DNA from: Elusimicrobiaceae bacterium
GTDB taxonomy: Bacteria; Elusimicrobiota; Elusimicrobia; Elusimicrobiales; Elusimicrobiaceae
DNA length: 64,000 nucleotides
Assembly: GCA_017520185.1 (NCBI GenBank)
Contig: JAFXGO010000019.1
Coordinates: 1-64,000 of the forward strand
Direction of reading: 5' to 3'
Position numbers and translations under genes: made by a program. Below the pieces are notes generated by a model. It was not told the DNA's origin. It saw only the letters and a list, made by a program, of their open reading frames with translations, and ran no database searches. This document shows positions 30,767 through 39,571 of this stretch, one piece after another. Within the stretch, counting starts at the first letter, position 1. Every line of letters begins with the position of its first letter.

Positions 30767-32206
30767 TTATTTTACTTTCTGATACCATTTAAGTAAATTG
30801 CTGCGTAATTGTTGTTTTGCACGTTCTGTGTTTTCTGCTTGAAACAGCATTTCTACTTTATCCAATCTTTCCGCAGAAACATTCTTTGGCTTGGCGGGCG
30901 GAGTGATGCTTGCCTCTGACCAAAACTCATCTTTTAAATTTCTTTTTCCATCAAACTTCATCTCTACATAACGGTCCCTTTCGAAAAAATTTTCCCCTTC
31001 CTCATAAGATAAAGCACCGCCTTTTCGGGGGTAATAAACCGCAGAAAAAGTTTTAAACTCGCCATCTCCTCCAAAATAGGCTTCATATTTTTTTCCATAA
31101 ATATAACTATATCTCGTTTTTTTCCGAACCTGATTCCATCCTTCTACCAGCAGAGCCTTTGCTTGATTAGCCACTAAGCGAATTTTTTTATCATAACCAT
31201 AACTATAATAAACATCTTCCCCTGTAGCCAAATGGGCCCGTACGGGACGCTGGAAAGAATCTGTTTCGAGTACCGTTTCTGCTATGTCAGAAAAAGGATT
31301 CATCGTTTTTTGTGTTTCCGGCCGAAAAGAAACATATTTTTGCAAGCCATTGTTATCCTGGAACATCAAAGTCCATGTTAAATCTTCTTGATTAAAATCA
31401 ATATGATACGAAGCGTTGGTTAAGGTTTTTCCATGACTATAGTAATCTTTAGATTTTCTGCACAAACTTCGCCAACCGGTCTCACCACCGCGGCTAGTAC
31501 CGCGCGCAATATCTATTAAATTAATAATTCCGTCAGCATCGTCACAGGTGAGTTTTGTGGATTGGCGCATAATACTTCTGCGGGGAGAAGTAGAATGATA
31601 CACAGAATGCGTCGTGGCATCTTTGCCCAAATCATATTGATCGCTTAGGCCCAAAGAATGACCAATTTCATGCAGGGCAATGGTTTCTTTAGAATAATTT
31701 AATCCCTTCGAAATTTTCAACCGAAAGTCATTTCTTGCTATATAAATTATGGGAATATCCGGATTATACTCGCTGTGAGCATGATAGCAACCAAAAGCTC
31801 CTTCACCGCAGGTTTGAATTACAAAGTCTTGATCCACAACCGCAATATAAATATCCGGATTATCTATAGAAAAACGAACACTCACTTCTTTATTCAACAA
31901 TGGTAAAATATCGGCAAATTCTTCCTCTCGTTCCTGTTCTTTAATTTTCTGTGCTGGATAGGCAAACCATTGGTAATAAGAATCCCAAATCATTTTTTCC
32001 ATCTTTTCCCGTTTATCCACATCTCTAACATCCAGGATCAAGTCTACCACTATTTGTTCTTCTTTTAATACTTTGTGTATCAAATACTTTTCCCCGTTGA
32101 CACCACTGTCTGTTTGAGAAGGATAATCCCGCAAGGCACCCCACTCTCCTGCAAAAAGAGCATTCATACCACAGAAAATCAAAAGAAAAACTAGCCATTT
32201 CTTCAT
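30767..32206 (-). CDS. Secreted metzincin-like zinc metalloprotease
   Basis: 479 residues with a Sec signal peptide (KKWLVFLLIFCGMNALFA, cut near residue 19-20). Residues 179-189 read HEIGHSLGLSD, the metzincin zinc motif HExxHxxGxxH/D, with Asp189 as third ligand. SIMRQS at 211-216 supplies a Met-turn-like Met. Two Cys (133, 140) precede the active site. The C-terminal 250 residues, with YSYGYDKKIR and RYVEMKFDGKRN, are not recognised. It is probably exported to the periplasm or outside to cleave proteins or peptides. It starts 31 nt after the stop of the mechanosensitive-channel-like gene on the same strand, so it may be cotranscribed. Substrate unknown. Confidence 0.8.
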   Translation of the reverse strand: MKKWLVFLLIFCGMNALFAGEWGALRDYPSQTDSGVNGEKYLIHKVLKEEQIVVDLILDVRDVDKREKMEKMIWDSYYQWFAYPAQKIKEQEREEEFADILPLLNKEVSVRFSIDNPDIYIAVVDQDFVIQTCGEGAFGCYHAHSEYNPDIPIIYIARNDFRLKISKGLNYSKETIALHEIGHSLGLSDQYDLGKDATTHSVYHSTSPRRSIMRQSTKLTCDDADGIINLIDIARGTSRGGETGWRSLCRKSKDYYSHGKTLTNASYHIDFNQEDLTWTLMFQDNNGLQKYVSFRPETQKTMNPFSDIAETVLETDSFQRPVRAHLATGEDVYYSYGYDKKIRLVANQAKALLVEGWNQVRKKTRYSYIYGKKYEAYFGGDGEFKTFSAVYYPRKGGALSYEEGENFFERDRYVEMKFDGKRNLKDEFWSEASITPPAKPKNVSAERLDKVEMLFQAENTERAKQQLRSNLLKWYQKVK

Positions 32207-32236
32207 TTAAAAAATCTATTTTTTAGATTTAATTTT

Positions 32237-32917
32237 TTATTTTTCATCTTTTTTAAATGTTTCTCGCAGAAAATCTTCCACCAAAGGTTTAGCCCCTAGT
32301 CCTGCCGCAATTGCAAAAGCCAAACCAAAAGAAGCCAATATCACTACGGCTACATTATTGACAATTTGGCTGGCAATACCCAAATTTTCCACTGCCACAA
32401 GTCCGAAGAAAAACACTACAAAACCATAAACGGCCCGTGCCATGACCACACCGCCTTTCAAACCGTTGACTTTAGCCGAATTTTCCATAATATTAGAGAG
32501 CAGTTTACCCAACAACAAACCGGCAAATAAAATTAATACCGATACAAAAAGAGTAGGAATAAACTCTAAGAAACGAGTAAACAAATCGCGGATAATTGTC
32601 AGGTGCAAAACATCGGCCCCCAGCACCACCGCATAAAAAATAACCGCCCACGCCAACACAAAAGAAATAATATAGGTAGGAGATTTTCCCAACCCGAAAC
32701 GCATACACAATTCATTCACGCCAAGTTTAGCGGTTTTATCGTCAAAAGAGATTTTATTAAGTAATTTCTTAACGTAAGAACCCACAAAACGAGACAAATA
32801 AAGCCCTACTACCAAAATCAGTATCGCCGCCAATAAAGAGCCTAATACACGCCCGGTTTGTTCTGCCAAAGAAATCAAATGTTCACTCACGTTTACGGAA
32901 ATGGTTTCAAAATTCAT
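32237..32917 (-). CDS. TM-helix repeat membrane protein (MscS-related)
   Basis: 226 residues with four to five hydrophobic helices, including two copies of the conserved TM_helix pattern (LLAAILILVVGLYLSRFVGSYVKKLL and FVSVLILFAGLLLGKLLSNIMENS). The cytoplasmic beta domain of true MscS channels is absent. Such proteins are thought to be channel-like or to associate with mechanosensitive channels. The start at 32917 has a perfect AAAGGAGG ribosome-binding site; a longer in-frame start would overlap the recG promoter. It is divergent from recG. Confidence 0.8.
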   Translation of the reverse strand: MNFETISVNVSEHLISLAEQTGRVLGSLLAAILILVVGLYLSRFVGSYVKKLLNKISFDDKTAKLGVNELCMRFGLGKSPTYIISFVLAWAVIFYAVVLGADVLHLTIIRDLFTRFLEFIPTLFVSVLILFAGLLLGKLLSNIMENSAKVNGLKGGVVMARAVYGFVVFFFGLVAVENLGIASQIVNNVAVVILASFGLAFAIAAGLGAKPLVEDFLRETFKKDEK

Positions 32918-32934
32918 AGTGCCTCCTTTTTTGT

Positions 32935-32957
32935 ATTTTATCAAATATTTGTAAAAT
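32935..32957. promoter_or_regulatory. Back-to-back promoters of recG and the TM-helix gene
   Basis: Minus-strand -10 TAAAAT (32935-32940) and plus-strand -10 TAAAAT (TTGTAAAAT, 32952-32957) are only 11 nt apart, so the two polymerases cannot bind at once. The recG hexamer ends exactly 6 nt before the ATG at 32964, predicting a leaderless recG mRNA. Confidence 0.6.
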
Positions 32958-32963
32958 AAACGT

Positions 32964-35051
32964 ATGGGCACCATTCAATACCTCAAAGGAATCGGACCGG
33001 CTAAAGCCAAATTATTTGAACGCTTGGAAATTTTTTCCGTTGCGGATTTATTGCATTATTATCCACGCACCTATCAAGACCGTCGAGAAAATGCCCCCAA
33101 TGCCGGTTTAAATCCTGTTTCATTGCTGGTATTTAAAGGGCGCGTATTGCGTGTGCAAAATATTCCGGCTCGTTCGGTTTTAATTTTTAAAGCATTTCTG
33201 GCAGATGAAAAAAACCGTCAAATAGAATGTACTTGGTTTAAAAAACGATCTTTTGGTTCCTTCCGCTTTGATCCTTTTGCTGCTTTAAAAAAAGATTTCA
33301 AAATCAATGCGGAGATTTGGGTAATCGGAAGAAAAGAAAACAGAAACAACTTTTTTGACAATAAAATAACGGTAGAAGAATATTACCCCGTTTCCGATCC
33401 GGCCGGCGCGTGGCATGCGGGCAGAATCACCCCTATTTACAGTCTGACAGAAGGCCTGACCAACAAACAGTTCCGTCAATTTATGCAAGAAGCCTTGCAA
33501 GAAAGTGAGGCCAAAAACGAGCCGGACATTTTACCCCCCTCTTTAACGCAAAAGCGCAAATTTTTGGCCAGCAACCAAGCCTTGCGCGCGGTTCATTTCC
33601 CAAACAGTCTAGCCGAGTTGGAAAATGCCCGCTCCCGTTTGGCATATGAAGAATTTTTACTCTTGGCTACCGCTTGGGGTATCAAACGCACCCAACATAA
33701 AATAGCCACCAAAAATTATATTTACCAAATCCAAAAACATTTACTCACCCCTTTTCGTCAAAATTTGGGTTTTGATTTTACCAATAGCCAAAAAAAAGTG
33801 ATTAATGAAATCTTTGCCGATTTGCAATCTCCGTTGCCGATGAATCGGTTATTACAAGGAGATGTCGGCTCAGGCAAAACGATAGTAGCTCTTTCGGCGA
33901 TGTTGCTGGCGGTGGAAAACGGGTTTCAAAGCGCGCTGATGGCCCCTACAGAAATATTGGCAGAGCAACATTTTTTAACCTTTCAAAAAATCCTTCATAA
34001 ACTCAAAGTACCTGTGGCTATATTAACCTCAAGTACCAAAACAGCCGAACGCAAGAAAATATTAGCCGGACTTTCTGATGGCTCCATCTCCATCGTAGTG
34101 GGCACTCATGCGCTGATACAAGATGATGTAAAATTTAAAAATTTAACTTTAGCGGTCATAGACGAACAACATCGCTTTGGAGTAAAGCAACGCGGAAAGC
34201 TGAAAGAAAAAACCGCCCGCTTAGACCTTTTAACCATGACCGCCACCCCTATTCCGCGCACATTAGCCTTGGCCTTTTACGGAGATTTGGCCGTTTCCAC
34301 GCTGACAGAACTGCCACCCGGACGCCAACCCATACAAACGCGCCAAGCCGACGAATTTCAGGCCAATCATATCGTAGAAAATGAAATTAAAAAAGGAAGA
34401 CAGGCCTATATTGTTTATCCCTTAATTGAAGAAAGCGAAAGCATTTCCGCCAAAGCGGTCACGGAAGAATTTGAAAAATTACAAAAAACTTTTCCGCAGT
34501 TTAAATTAGCCATGCTACATGGACAAATGAGCCGCAGTGAAAAAGAAAGTGTCATGCAAGACTTTGCCGCCCATAAAACGGATATTTTAGTAGCTACTCC
34601 CGTCATTGAAGTAGGCATAGATGTGCCTAATGCCACCGTCATGGTTATTCAAAACGCAGAGCGTTTCGGCTTGGCAAGTTTGCACCAATTACGCGGCAGG
34701 GTAGGCAGAGGCAAGCACGAAAGTCATTGCGTTTTGGTGCCTCAGCACAAGTCAAGCCTAGCACGTGAAAGATTGGGCATTATCTGTGATACTTGCGACG
34801 GATTTAAAATAGGTGAACGAGATATGCAACTGCGCGGACCGGGTGAAATTTTGGGCACGCGCCAAAGCGGAGAATTGGAGTTTAAAGCAGGGGACCTTTT
34901 AAAAGATCACAATATTTTACAATGGGCTATAGAGGACCGAGATGAACTTTTAAAAGAAGACCCTCTGCTTCAAAAACAGGAACATGCCCCTTTTAAACAA
35001 AGGCTCATAGAATTGTATCAAAAAAATTGGCACTTAATAGATTTAAGTTAA
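32964..35051 (+). CDS. recG: ATP-dependent DNA helicase RecG
   Basis: 695 residues. An N-terminal wedge/OB domain (YLKGIGPAKAKLFERLEI, VADLLHYYPRTYQDRR) precedes the SF2 helicase motifs LLQGDVGSGKTIVALSAML (I), DEQHRFGVKQRG (II, DEQH), TMTATPIPRTLALAFYGDL (III) and QLRGRVGRGKHESHCVL (VI). RecG remodels stalled forks and Holliday junctions. The start codon sits 6 nt behind a -10 box, with no ribosome-binding site. A terminator follows at once. Confidence 0.97.
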   Translation: MGTIQYLKGIGPAKAKLFERLEIFSVADLLHYYPRTYQDRRENAPNAGLNPVSLLVFKGRVLRVQNIPARSVLIFKAFLADEKNRQIECTWFKKRSFGSFRFDPFAALKKDFKINAEIWVIGRKENRNNFFDNKITVEEYYPVSDPAGAWHAGRITPIYSLTEGLTNKQFRQFMQEALQESEAKNEPDILPPSLTQKRKFLASNQALRAVHFPNSLAELENARSRLAYEEFLLLATAWGIKRTQHKIATKNYIYQIQKHLLTPFRQNLGFDFTNSQKKVINEIFADLQSPLPMNRLLQGDVGSGKTIVALSAMLLAVENGFQSALMAPTEILAEQHFLTFQKILHKLKVPVAILTSSTKTAERKKILAGLSDGSISIVVGTHALIQDDVKFKNLTLAVIDEQHRFGVKQRGKLKEKTARLDLLTMTATPIPRTLALAFYGDLAVSTLTELPPGRQPIQTRQADEFQANHIVENEIKKGRQAYIVYPLIEESESISAKAVTEEFEKLQKTFPQFKLAMLHGQMSRSEKESVMQDFAAHKTDILVATPVIEVGIDVPNATVMVIQNAERFGLASLHQLRGRVGRGKHESHCVLVPQHKSSLARERLGIICDTCDGFKIGERDMQLRGPGEILGTRQSGELEFKAGDLLKDHNILQWAIEDRDELLKEDPLLQKQEHAPFKQRLIELYQKNWHLIDLS

Positions 35052-35057
35052 AAAATA

Positions 35058-35086
35058 AAAAAGCCTCCCAAAAGGAGGCTTTTTAT
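35058..35086. terminator. Bidirectional intrinsic terminator
   Basis: AAAAAGCCTCC/GGAGGCTTTTT stem with a 5-nt loop between convergent recG and metG. Confidence 0.9.
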
Positions 35087-35094
35087 AGTAAGAT

Positions 35095-36600
35095 TTATTT
35101 ATCTTCCAATCTGGGAAACAGCGGAGCATATTTCTCGATCTTCCCTGCCGCCAAACGGCGTTGCATTTCTTGGGCCACCGTCGGCATAAAGGGCTCAATC
35201 CACTTAGAAATAAAACGAAGTCCGCACACTAATTCCAACAAAACTGCCGAAGCGGCCTCTTTATCGGTTTTAGCCAACTCCCACGGTTTCTTTTCATCTA
35301 CCAATTTGTTGAGTTCACCGGCAAATCCGTAAATGCTTTCCAATACTTTATCAAAAGCCAGCTCATTATATTGAGCATCAATATTGGCGGCCACTTGCAA
35401 TGCTCTTTTTTCGGTAGCGCAATCAGCGGCAGCCGTTTCGGGCAAATCACCTACGTTTTTGGCAGCCATATTCAACGTGCGGGAAAGCAAATTGCCGATA
35501 TTATTGGCCAAATCGGAATTATAGCGATTTTTAAAACTCTGCATAGAGAAATCACCGTCTTGACCGAAGGGCACTTCGCGGAATAAAAAGGCACGCACCG
35601 GATCAACACCGTACTTTTCAGCTAGTTCTACCGGGTTTACCACATTGCCCAAAGATTTGGACATTTTTTCCCCTTCTACCGTCCACCAACCGTGCGCAAA
35701 CACTTTGCTGGGTAGCGGAAGGCCCAATGCCATCAACATAGCAGGCCAAATCACACTGTGAAAACGGAAAATTTCTTTACCGACCATATGCAAATTAGCC
35801 GGCCAAAAATCTTCAAATTTTTCTGCACCTACTTTCTTTAAATGTTCTTCATGTTCGGACTTGTCTTCACAAAGCAACGTTCCTGCTCCGGTAGCGGAGA
35901 CATAGTTAATCAAAGCATCAAACCATACATATACAGTATGTGCCGGGTCAGACACCACCGGTACCCCCCATTTTACTTTGGTGCGGGTGACGGATAAATC
36001 TCTTAAACCGCCTTTCACGAAATTAATGATTTCATTAGCGCGGTATTTAGGACTTAAAAAGTCCGGATTATCGGCATAGAATTTAAGTAAAGCATCTTGA
36101 TATTTGGAAAGTTTAAAGAAATAAGTTTCTTCGTGCACTTCGGTCAACGGACGTTTATGGACAGGGCAAATACCGCCTTCCAACATTTCACTTTCATCGT
36201 AATATTGCTCGCAAGACAAACAATATTTACCTGAGTAAGAACCTTTATAAATATCCCCTTGTTTTAAGAGTTTCTCAAAAATAGCCTGCACCACATGTTC
36301 ATGCTTGGCATCAGTTGTGCGGATAAAATCGTCATAAGAAATATTTAAAACCTTCCACATCGCTTGGTACTGAGCCGATACATTATCTGTCCATTCCTTT
36401 GGGGAAACCCCTTGTGCGGCGGCCGATTTTTCAATATTGGCACCATGTTCATCTGTACCTGTTAAGAAGTGCACATCCACCCCTTGTTGACGTTTATAAC
36501 GAGCCAAAATATCCAAAGCAATCGTCGTATAAGCATGACCGATATGCGGTACGGAATTTACGTAATAGATGGGGGTTGTCACAAAAAATTTCTTACTCAT
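35095..36600 (-). CDS. metG: Methionyl-tRNA synthetase
   Basis: 501 residues. The class I HIGH motif lies in TPIYYVNSVPHIGHAYTTI, a zinc-knuckle in CLSCEQYYDESEM..GGICPVHKRPL, and the KMSKS loop in GEKMSKSLGNVVNP. It lacks the C-terminal tRNA-binding (EMAP/Trbp111-like) domain of longer MetRS. The ATG at 36600 is preferred over 36636: GGAG lies 7 nt upstream and MSKKFFVTTPIYYV fits the family. It is the last gene of kdsC-tmk-holB-metG. Confidence 0.96.
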   Translation of the reverse strand: MSKKFFVTTPIYYVNSVPHIGHAYTTIALDILARYKRQQGVDVHFLTGTDEHGANIEKSAAAQGVSPKEWTDNVSAQYQAMWKVLNISYDDFIRTTDAKHEHVVQAIFEKLLKQGDIYKGSYSGKYCLSCEQYYDESEMLEGGICPVHKRPLTEVHEETYFFKLSKYQDALLKFYADNPDFLSPKYRANEIINFVKGGLRDLSVTRTKVKWGVPVVSDPAHTVYVWFDALINYVSATGAGTLLCEDKSEHEEHLKKVGAEKFEDFWPANLHMVGKEIFRFHSVIWPAMLMALGLPLPSKVFAHGWWTVEGEKMSKSLGNVVNPVELAEKYGVDPVRAFLFREVPFGQDGDFSMQSFKNRYNSDLANNIGNLLSRTLNMAAKNVGDLPETAAADCATEKRALQVAANIDAQYNELAFDKVLESIYGFAGELNKLVDEKKPWELAKTDKEAASAVLLELVCGLRFISKWIEPFMPTVAQEMQRRLAAGKIEKYAPLFPRLEDK

Positions 36601-36611
36601 TTTATTCTCCG

Positions 36612-37613
36612 TCAGCCAAAAAGATCTATTGGGCATTTATCCAAACTCATCAAGGCTGTTTCCACCGTCAACGCAGGGGATACATTGCGCAAAACGGCTA
36701 TTTTGTAATTTTCTAACTTCTTTAAAATCTGTTGTAATATTTGGCGCTGGGAATAGTTTTCCTCTTTTACCCACGCCTGATGTACGGCCAGAATCAGCAC
36801 ATCAAGCACTGCTTGTGCCTGTTGACGCGCAGCCACCATCGTACGCGGCAATGCAGCCGCTACTGAAGCCGGCCAAGCGGGGCCCTGTGAGGCCGATTGC
36901 AAAAGTTCCAATGCTTGTGCAGCATAACGGGCCCGCGTAATGGAGCCTTGCCCGTATTGAGCCGCCAACGCGGCATTTTCCGTTTCTGGCGACACTTGCT
37001 CCAAAAGTTGTGCCACCGTTTTTTGCTGCAACGGTGCAAACTGCAAAGGCTGGCAACGTGATAAAATGGTTTTAAGCATGGAGGCCTTTTTATCTGTTAG
37101 CAAAATCCATACTGTTTTTTGAGGCGGTTCTTCTATAAATTTAAGCAAGGCATTGGCCGCTTCAGCCTGCATACTCTGGGCCTCATCCACGATAAATACT
37201 TTCCAACCGCCTATGGCACTTTTCTGTTGGCTTTTGGCCGTAATATCACGAATAGTGTCCACTTTTATGCGTTGTTGTTTGGCTAGTTCCTTTTCTAATT
37301 CTTCTTCGTAATTTTTATCGTTGGGGTCTTTTTTAAGTTCCAGCCTGGCTTGATATAAAAAATCTGCCAGCACCACATCGGCATATCTGCCGGCTGCTAT
37401 AGCGCGGCAATGCTCACACACACCACAAGAGTCCCCCTCCTGCCGAGCAATAAAATCTTGGCAATTAAGTGCTTTGGCAAACTCCAAAGCGGCTTTTTTC
37501 TTTCCTACGCCGGACGGACCACAGAAAAGCATGGCTTGGGGCACATGCCCCATCACACTTTTTTTGAGGTACTGCGTAGCGGCCGCTTGGTCTAAGATTT
37601 CATTGAAGGACAT
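36612..37613 (-). CDS. holB: DNA polymerase III delta-prime subunit
   Basis: 333 residues. MLFCGPSGVGKKKAALEFAKAL is a P-loop in which the usual Ser/Thr after GK is Lys, so it probably does not hydrolyse ATP, as expected for delta-prime. The zinc motif is CGVCEHCRAIAAGRYADV, VFIVDEAQSMQAEAANALLKFIEEPP is the Walker B region, and LSRCQPLQF carries the SRC arginine finger. It is part of the clamp loader with tau and delta (holA at 43604). Its start lies within the 3' end of tmk (22-nt overlap). Confidence 0.92.
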   Translation of the reverse strand: MSFNEILDQAAATQYLKKSVMGHVPQAMLFCGPSGVGKKKAALEFAKALNCQDFIARQEGDSCGVCEHCRAIAAGRYADVVLADFLYQARLELKKDPNDKNYEEELEKELAKQQRIKVDTIRDITAKSQQKSAIGGWKVFIVDEAQSMQAEAANALLKFIEEPPQKTVWILLTDKKASMLKTILSRCQPLQFAPLQQKTVAQLLEQVSPETENAALAAQYGQGSITRARYAAQALELLQSASQGPAWPASVAAALPRTMVAARQQAQAVLDVLILAVHQAWVKEENYSQRQILQQILKKLENYKIAVLRNVSPALTVETALMSLDKCPIDLFG

Positions 37614-38230
37614 AAATCTGTAATATGGTGTTCTTTTAACAGAGAAATCACTTTTTCCCGAATGACATCTACATCGCCGTCAGCATCAATCAAGTGAGCA
37701 TTTTCGGTACGGCCCAACATGTTTTTATATCCGCGTCTCATGTTTTCTCTAAATTCGCGGTCTTCTCTTTCCAAACGGTCGGAGAATAAATATTCTCCGC
37801 GAGAAGAAAAATATTTATCAGACATCAAAAATACCAGTGTTAAATCCGGCTTAATTCCTGTAGTAGCAATGTCATTAAGCGTTTCAATCATTTTCAAATC
37901 CAGCCCACGCGCATACCCTTGATAAGCACAGGTGGACATAGTATAACGCTCGCAAATAACAATTTTCCCCTCTTGCAAAGCAGGGATAATTTTTTCCTGC
38001 GTATGTTGGGCGCGGCTGGCCTCATAAAGCATCAACTCCGCCACAGGACGAATATCCAAATCCGGCTCCAGCACAATTTGGCGAATTTTTTCAGCCGCCG
38101 GCGTACCGCCCGGTTCGCGCGTAAGTACCACATCAAAACCTTGCTCTAACAAATAGTTGTAAAGCAGTTTGGCTTGGGTCGATTTACCGCAACGGTCCGG
38201 CCCTTCTAAAACAATAAATTTTCCTTTCAT
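37592..38230 (-). CDS. tmk: Thymidylate kinase
   Basis: 212 residues. The P-loop is FIVLEGPDRCGKSTQAKLLYNYL. VLTREPGGTPAAEKIR is the DR/E-type dTMP-binding motif. CERYTMSTCAYQGYARGLD is followed by LID residues (RLEREDREFRENMRRGY). The enzyme makes dTDP from dTMP with ATP. The neighbours kdsC and holB form one operon with it. The 3' end runs 22 nt into holB. Confidence 0.95.
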   Translation of the reverse strand: MKGKFIVLEGPDRCGKSTQAKLLYNYLLEQGFDVVLTREPGGTPAAEKIRQIVLEPDLDIRPVAELMLYEASRAQHTQEKIIPALQEGKIVICERYTMSTCAYQGYARGLDLKMIETLNDIATTGIKPDLTLVFLMSDKYFSSRGEYLFSDRLEREDREFRENMRRGYKNMLGRTENAHLIDADGDVDVIREKVISLLKEHHITDLCPSMKS

Positions 38231-38232
38231 AA

Positions 38233-38835
38233 TTAAGAAATCCCTTCTTCAGATGTGACGATTTGCAATTCTTCTGCGGCAGGACGCGTCCAACGGCTGG
38301 CGCGGATATCGGCCAACATAGGTTCCATTTTTTCTTGTGCAGAAACTATCAAATCCACCATTTCGCGGTAGGCTCCGTCTCCGCCGCATCTGGAAGTAAT
38401 AAAATGAGCCGCTTCTTTGACTACCGCAACGGCATTGGGCACAGTGACGGCAAGGCCCACTTTTTCCAATAGCGGCAAATCGGTTAAATCATCTCCCATA
38501 TAGGCCACTTCTTCAGCGGTAATTTTTTCCCTTTTCAGCACATCTTCCAGCGGACCCAACTTTGTTAAAAATCCTTGATAAAAGTAGTTCATGCCCAAAT
38601 TACGCGCACGAGTGATGGTGGTTTCATGACGACGGCCGGTGATGACTCCGCTTTTGATACCACTGCTGCGCAACATCATAACGGCAATGCCGTCTTGGGC
38701 ATTAAAAGATTTGATTTCTTCCACGCGACCTTCGGGCGTAAGAAAAAAATGCAGTTTTCCATCCGTCCAAATGCCGTCTATATCAGTTAGGACTACTTTG
38801 ATTTTGCGCGCACGCGCCAAGAGATCTTCATTCAT
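38233..38835 (-). CDS. kdsC: 3-deoxy-D-manno-octulosonate 8-phosphate phosphatase (KdsC-type HAD)
   Basis: 200 residues. The HAD motif I is VVLTDIDGIWTDGKLHF (DxDG..TDG as in KdsC), followed by GIAVMMLRSSGIKSGVITGR, YMGDDLTDLPLLEKVGLAVTVPNA and TSRCGGDGAYREMVDLI. It removes phosphate from Kdo-8-P in LPS core synthesis; a YrbI-like activity on a related sugar is possible. It is the first gene of the operon. A TATAAT ends exactly 6 nt before the ATG, with no Shine-Dalgarno. Confidence 0.9.
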   Translation of the reverse strand: MNEDLLARARKIKVVLTDIDGIWTDGKLHFFLTPEGRVEEIKSFNAQDGIAVMMLRSSGIKSGVITGRRHETTITRARNLGMNYFYQGFLTKLGPLEDVLKREKITAEEVAYMGDDLTDLPLLEKVGLAVTVPNAVAVVKEAAHFITSRCGGDGAYREMVDLIVSAQEKMEPMLADIRASRWTRPAAEELQIVTSEEGIS

Positions 38836-38841
38836 ACTTTT

Positions 38842-38847
38842 ATTATA
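38842..38847 (-). promoter_or_regulatory. -10 box of the leaderless kdsC operon transcript
   Basis: On the minus strand TTGCTATAAT ends 6 nt before the kdsC ATG. The T run of the second prepilin gene's terminator directly abuts this -10, so terminator and promoter are fused. Confidence 0.65.
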
Positions 38848-38851
38848 GCAA

Positions 38852-38873
38852 AAAGCCCCGCTATCAAGCGGGG
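38852..38873 (-). terminator. Intrinsic terminator of the second prepilin gene
   Basis: GCCCCGCT/AGCGGGGC 8-bp stem followed on the minus strand by TTTTTGC, about 22 nt after the prepilin stop codon. Confidence 0.88.
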
Positions 38874-38894
38874 CGAAAATAAAGCCAAAAAACT

Positions 38895-39395
38895 TTAAAA
38901 ATCAGCATCTACATATTCCCAGCCCAAACTTTCCAACTGTTTACAAATCTTGCGCCCGTATGTATCCTGTCCTGTATAACATTGACGGATTAGATTATCG
39001 GGAGTTCCTGCAACATAAAATTTATAATAAGGGCTGTCTGATAATCTGCTCACCTCAATATACATCTTTCCGTTGTCATGAATATAGGGATGGTAATAAG
39101 AAAAATATTTAGATAAATACTCACCAAAGAAACCTTGGCAGTTGCCTCCCCCGCCGTTCTCTCTTTCTAATTTTATCCCCAAATCAACTGTCGTAAAATT
39201 GGAAAAACAAGCATCGGACGTAGAAGACATTAAATACAGTTTCATTTGGTCTTCAATTACTTTTATATTTGCCAACACTTCCGTTGCGCGGGCTTTTTCC
39301 ACCGCTAAAGTATATTTCGGCAAGGCTACTGCCGACAAAATACCGATAATAAGCACCACCACCAACAGTTCTATCAAAGTAAAACCTTTTTTCAT
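38895..39395 (-). CDS. Type IV prepilin-like protein (second copy)
   Basis: 166 residues. A short leader MKKG precedes FTLIELLVVVLIIGILSA, with Glu5 of the mature form, then VALPKYTLAVEKARATEVLANIKVI. The C-terminal globular domain differs from that of the first copy and has Cys residues near its middle and end (DACFSN, GNCQGFFG, QCYTGQDTYGRKICKQLE). Its -10 TGGTACAAT (39470-39475) gives an ordinary leader of about 67 nt with GGAGAG before the ATG, with no structured element like that of the first copy. Confidence 0.88.
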   Translation of the reverse strand: MKKGFTLIELLVVVLIIGILSAVALPKYTLAVEKARATEVLANIKVIEDQMKLYLMSSTSDACFSNFTTVDLGIKLERENGGGGNCQGFFGEYLSKYFSYYHPYIHDNGKMYIEVSRLSDSPYYKFYVAGTPDNLIRQCYTGQDTYGRKICKQLESLGWEYVDADF

Positions 39396-39571
39396 TTTTC
39401 TCTCCTTTTAAACCCATTTAAAGTTCACCAACCAGTCTTTTAAATTTGATTATTCGGCATATTTCCAAGATTGTACCAAAAAAACGTGTTAAAAATTAAA
39501 GTACTTTTTAGCAAAGAAAGGCCAAAAAATCTATAATATTTATAATATTATGTTAACTATTTAGGTTTTTT
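39396..39571. promoter_or_regulatory. Divergent promoter region of prepilin and xerD
   Basis: Minus strand: extended -10 TGGTACAAT at 39470-39475 for the prepilin gene. Plus strand: two overlapping candidate -10 boxes, TATAAT at 39532-39537 and at 39541-39546, 26-40 nt before the xerD ATG. Nothing else is evident. Confidence 0.6.

Noticed and set aside
36612-37613. Broken P-loop in HolB (GKKK instead of GKT/S) as a sign of gene decay
   Set aside because: Delta-prime subunits commonly lack ATPase residues while keeping the SRC motif, which is present here. The gene is otherwise intact and in an operon.
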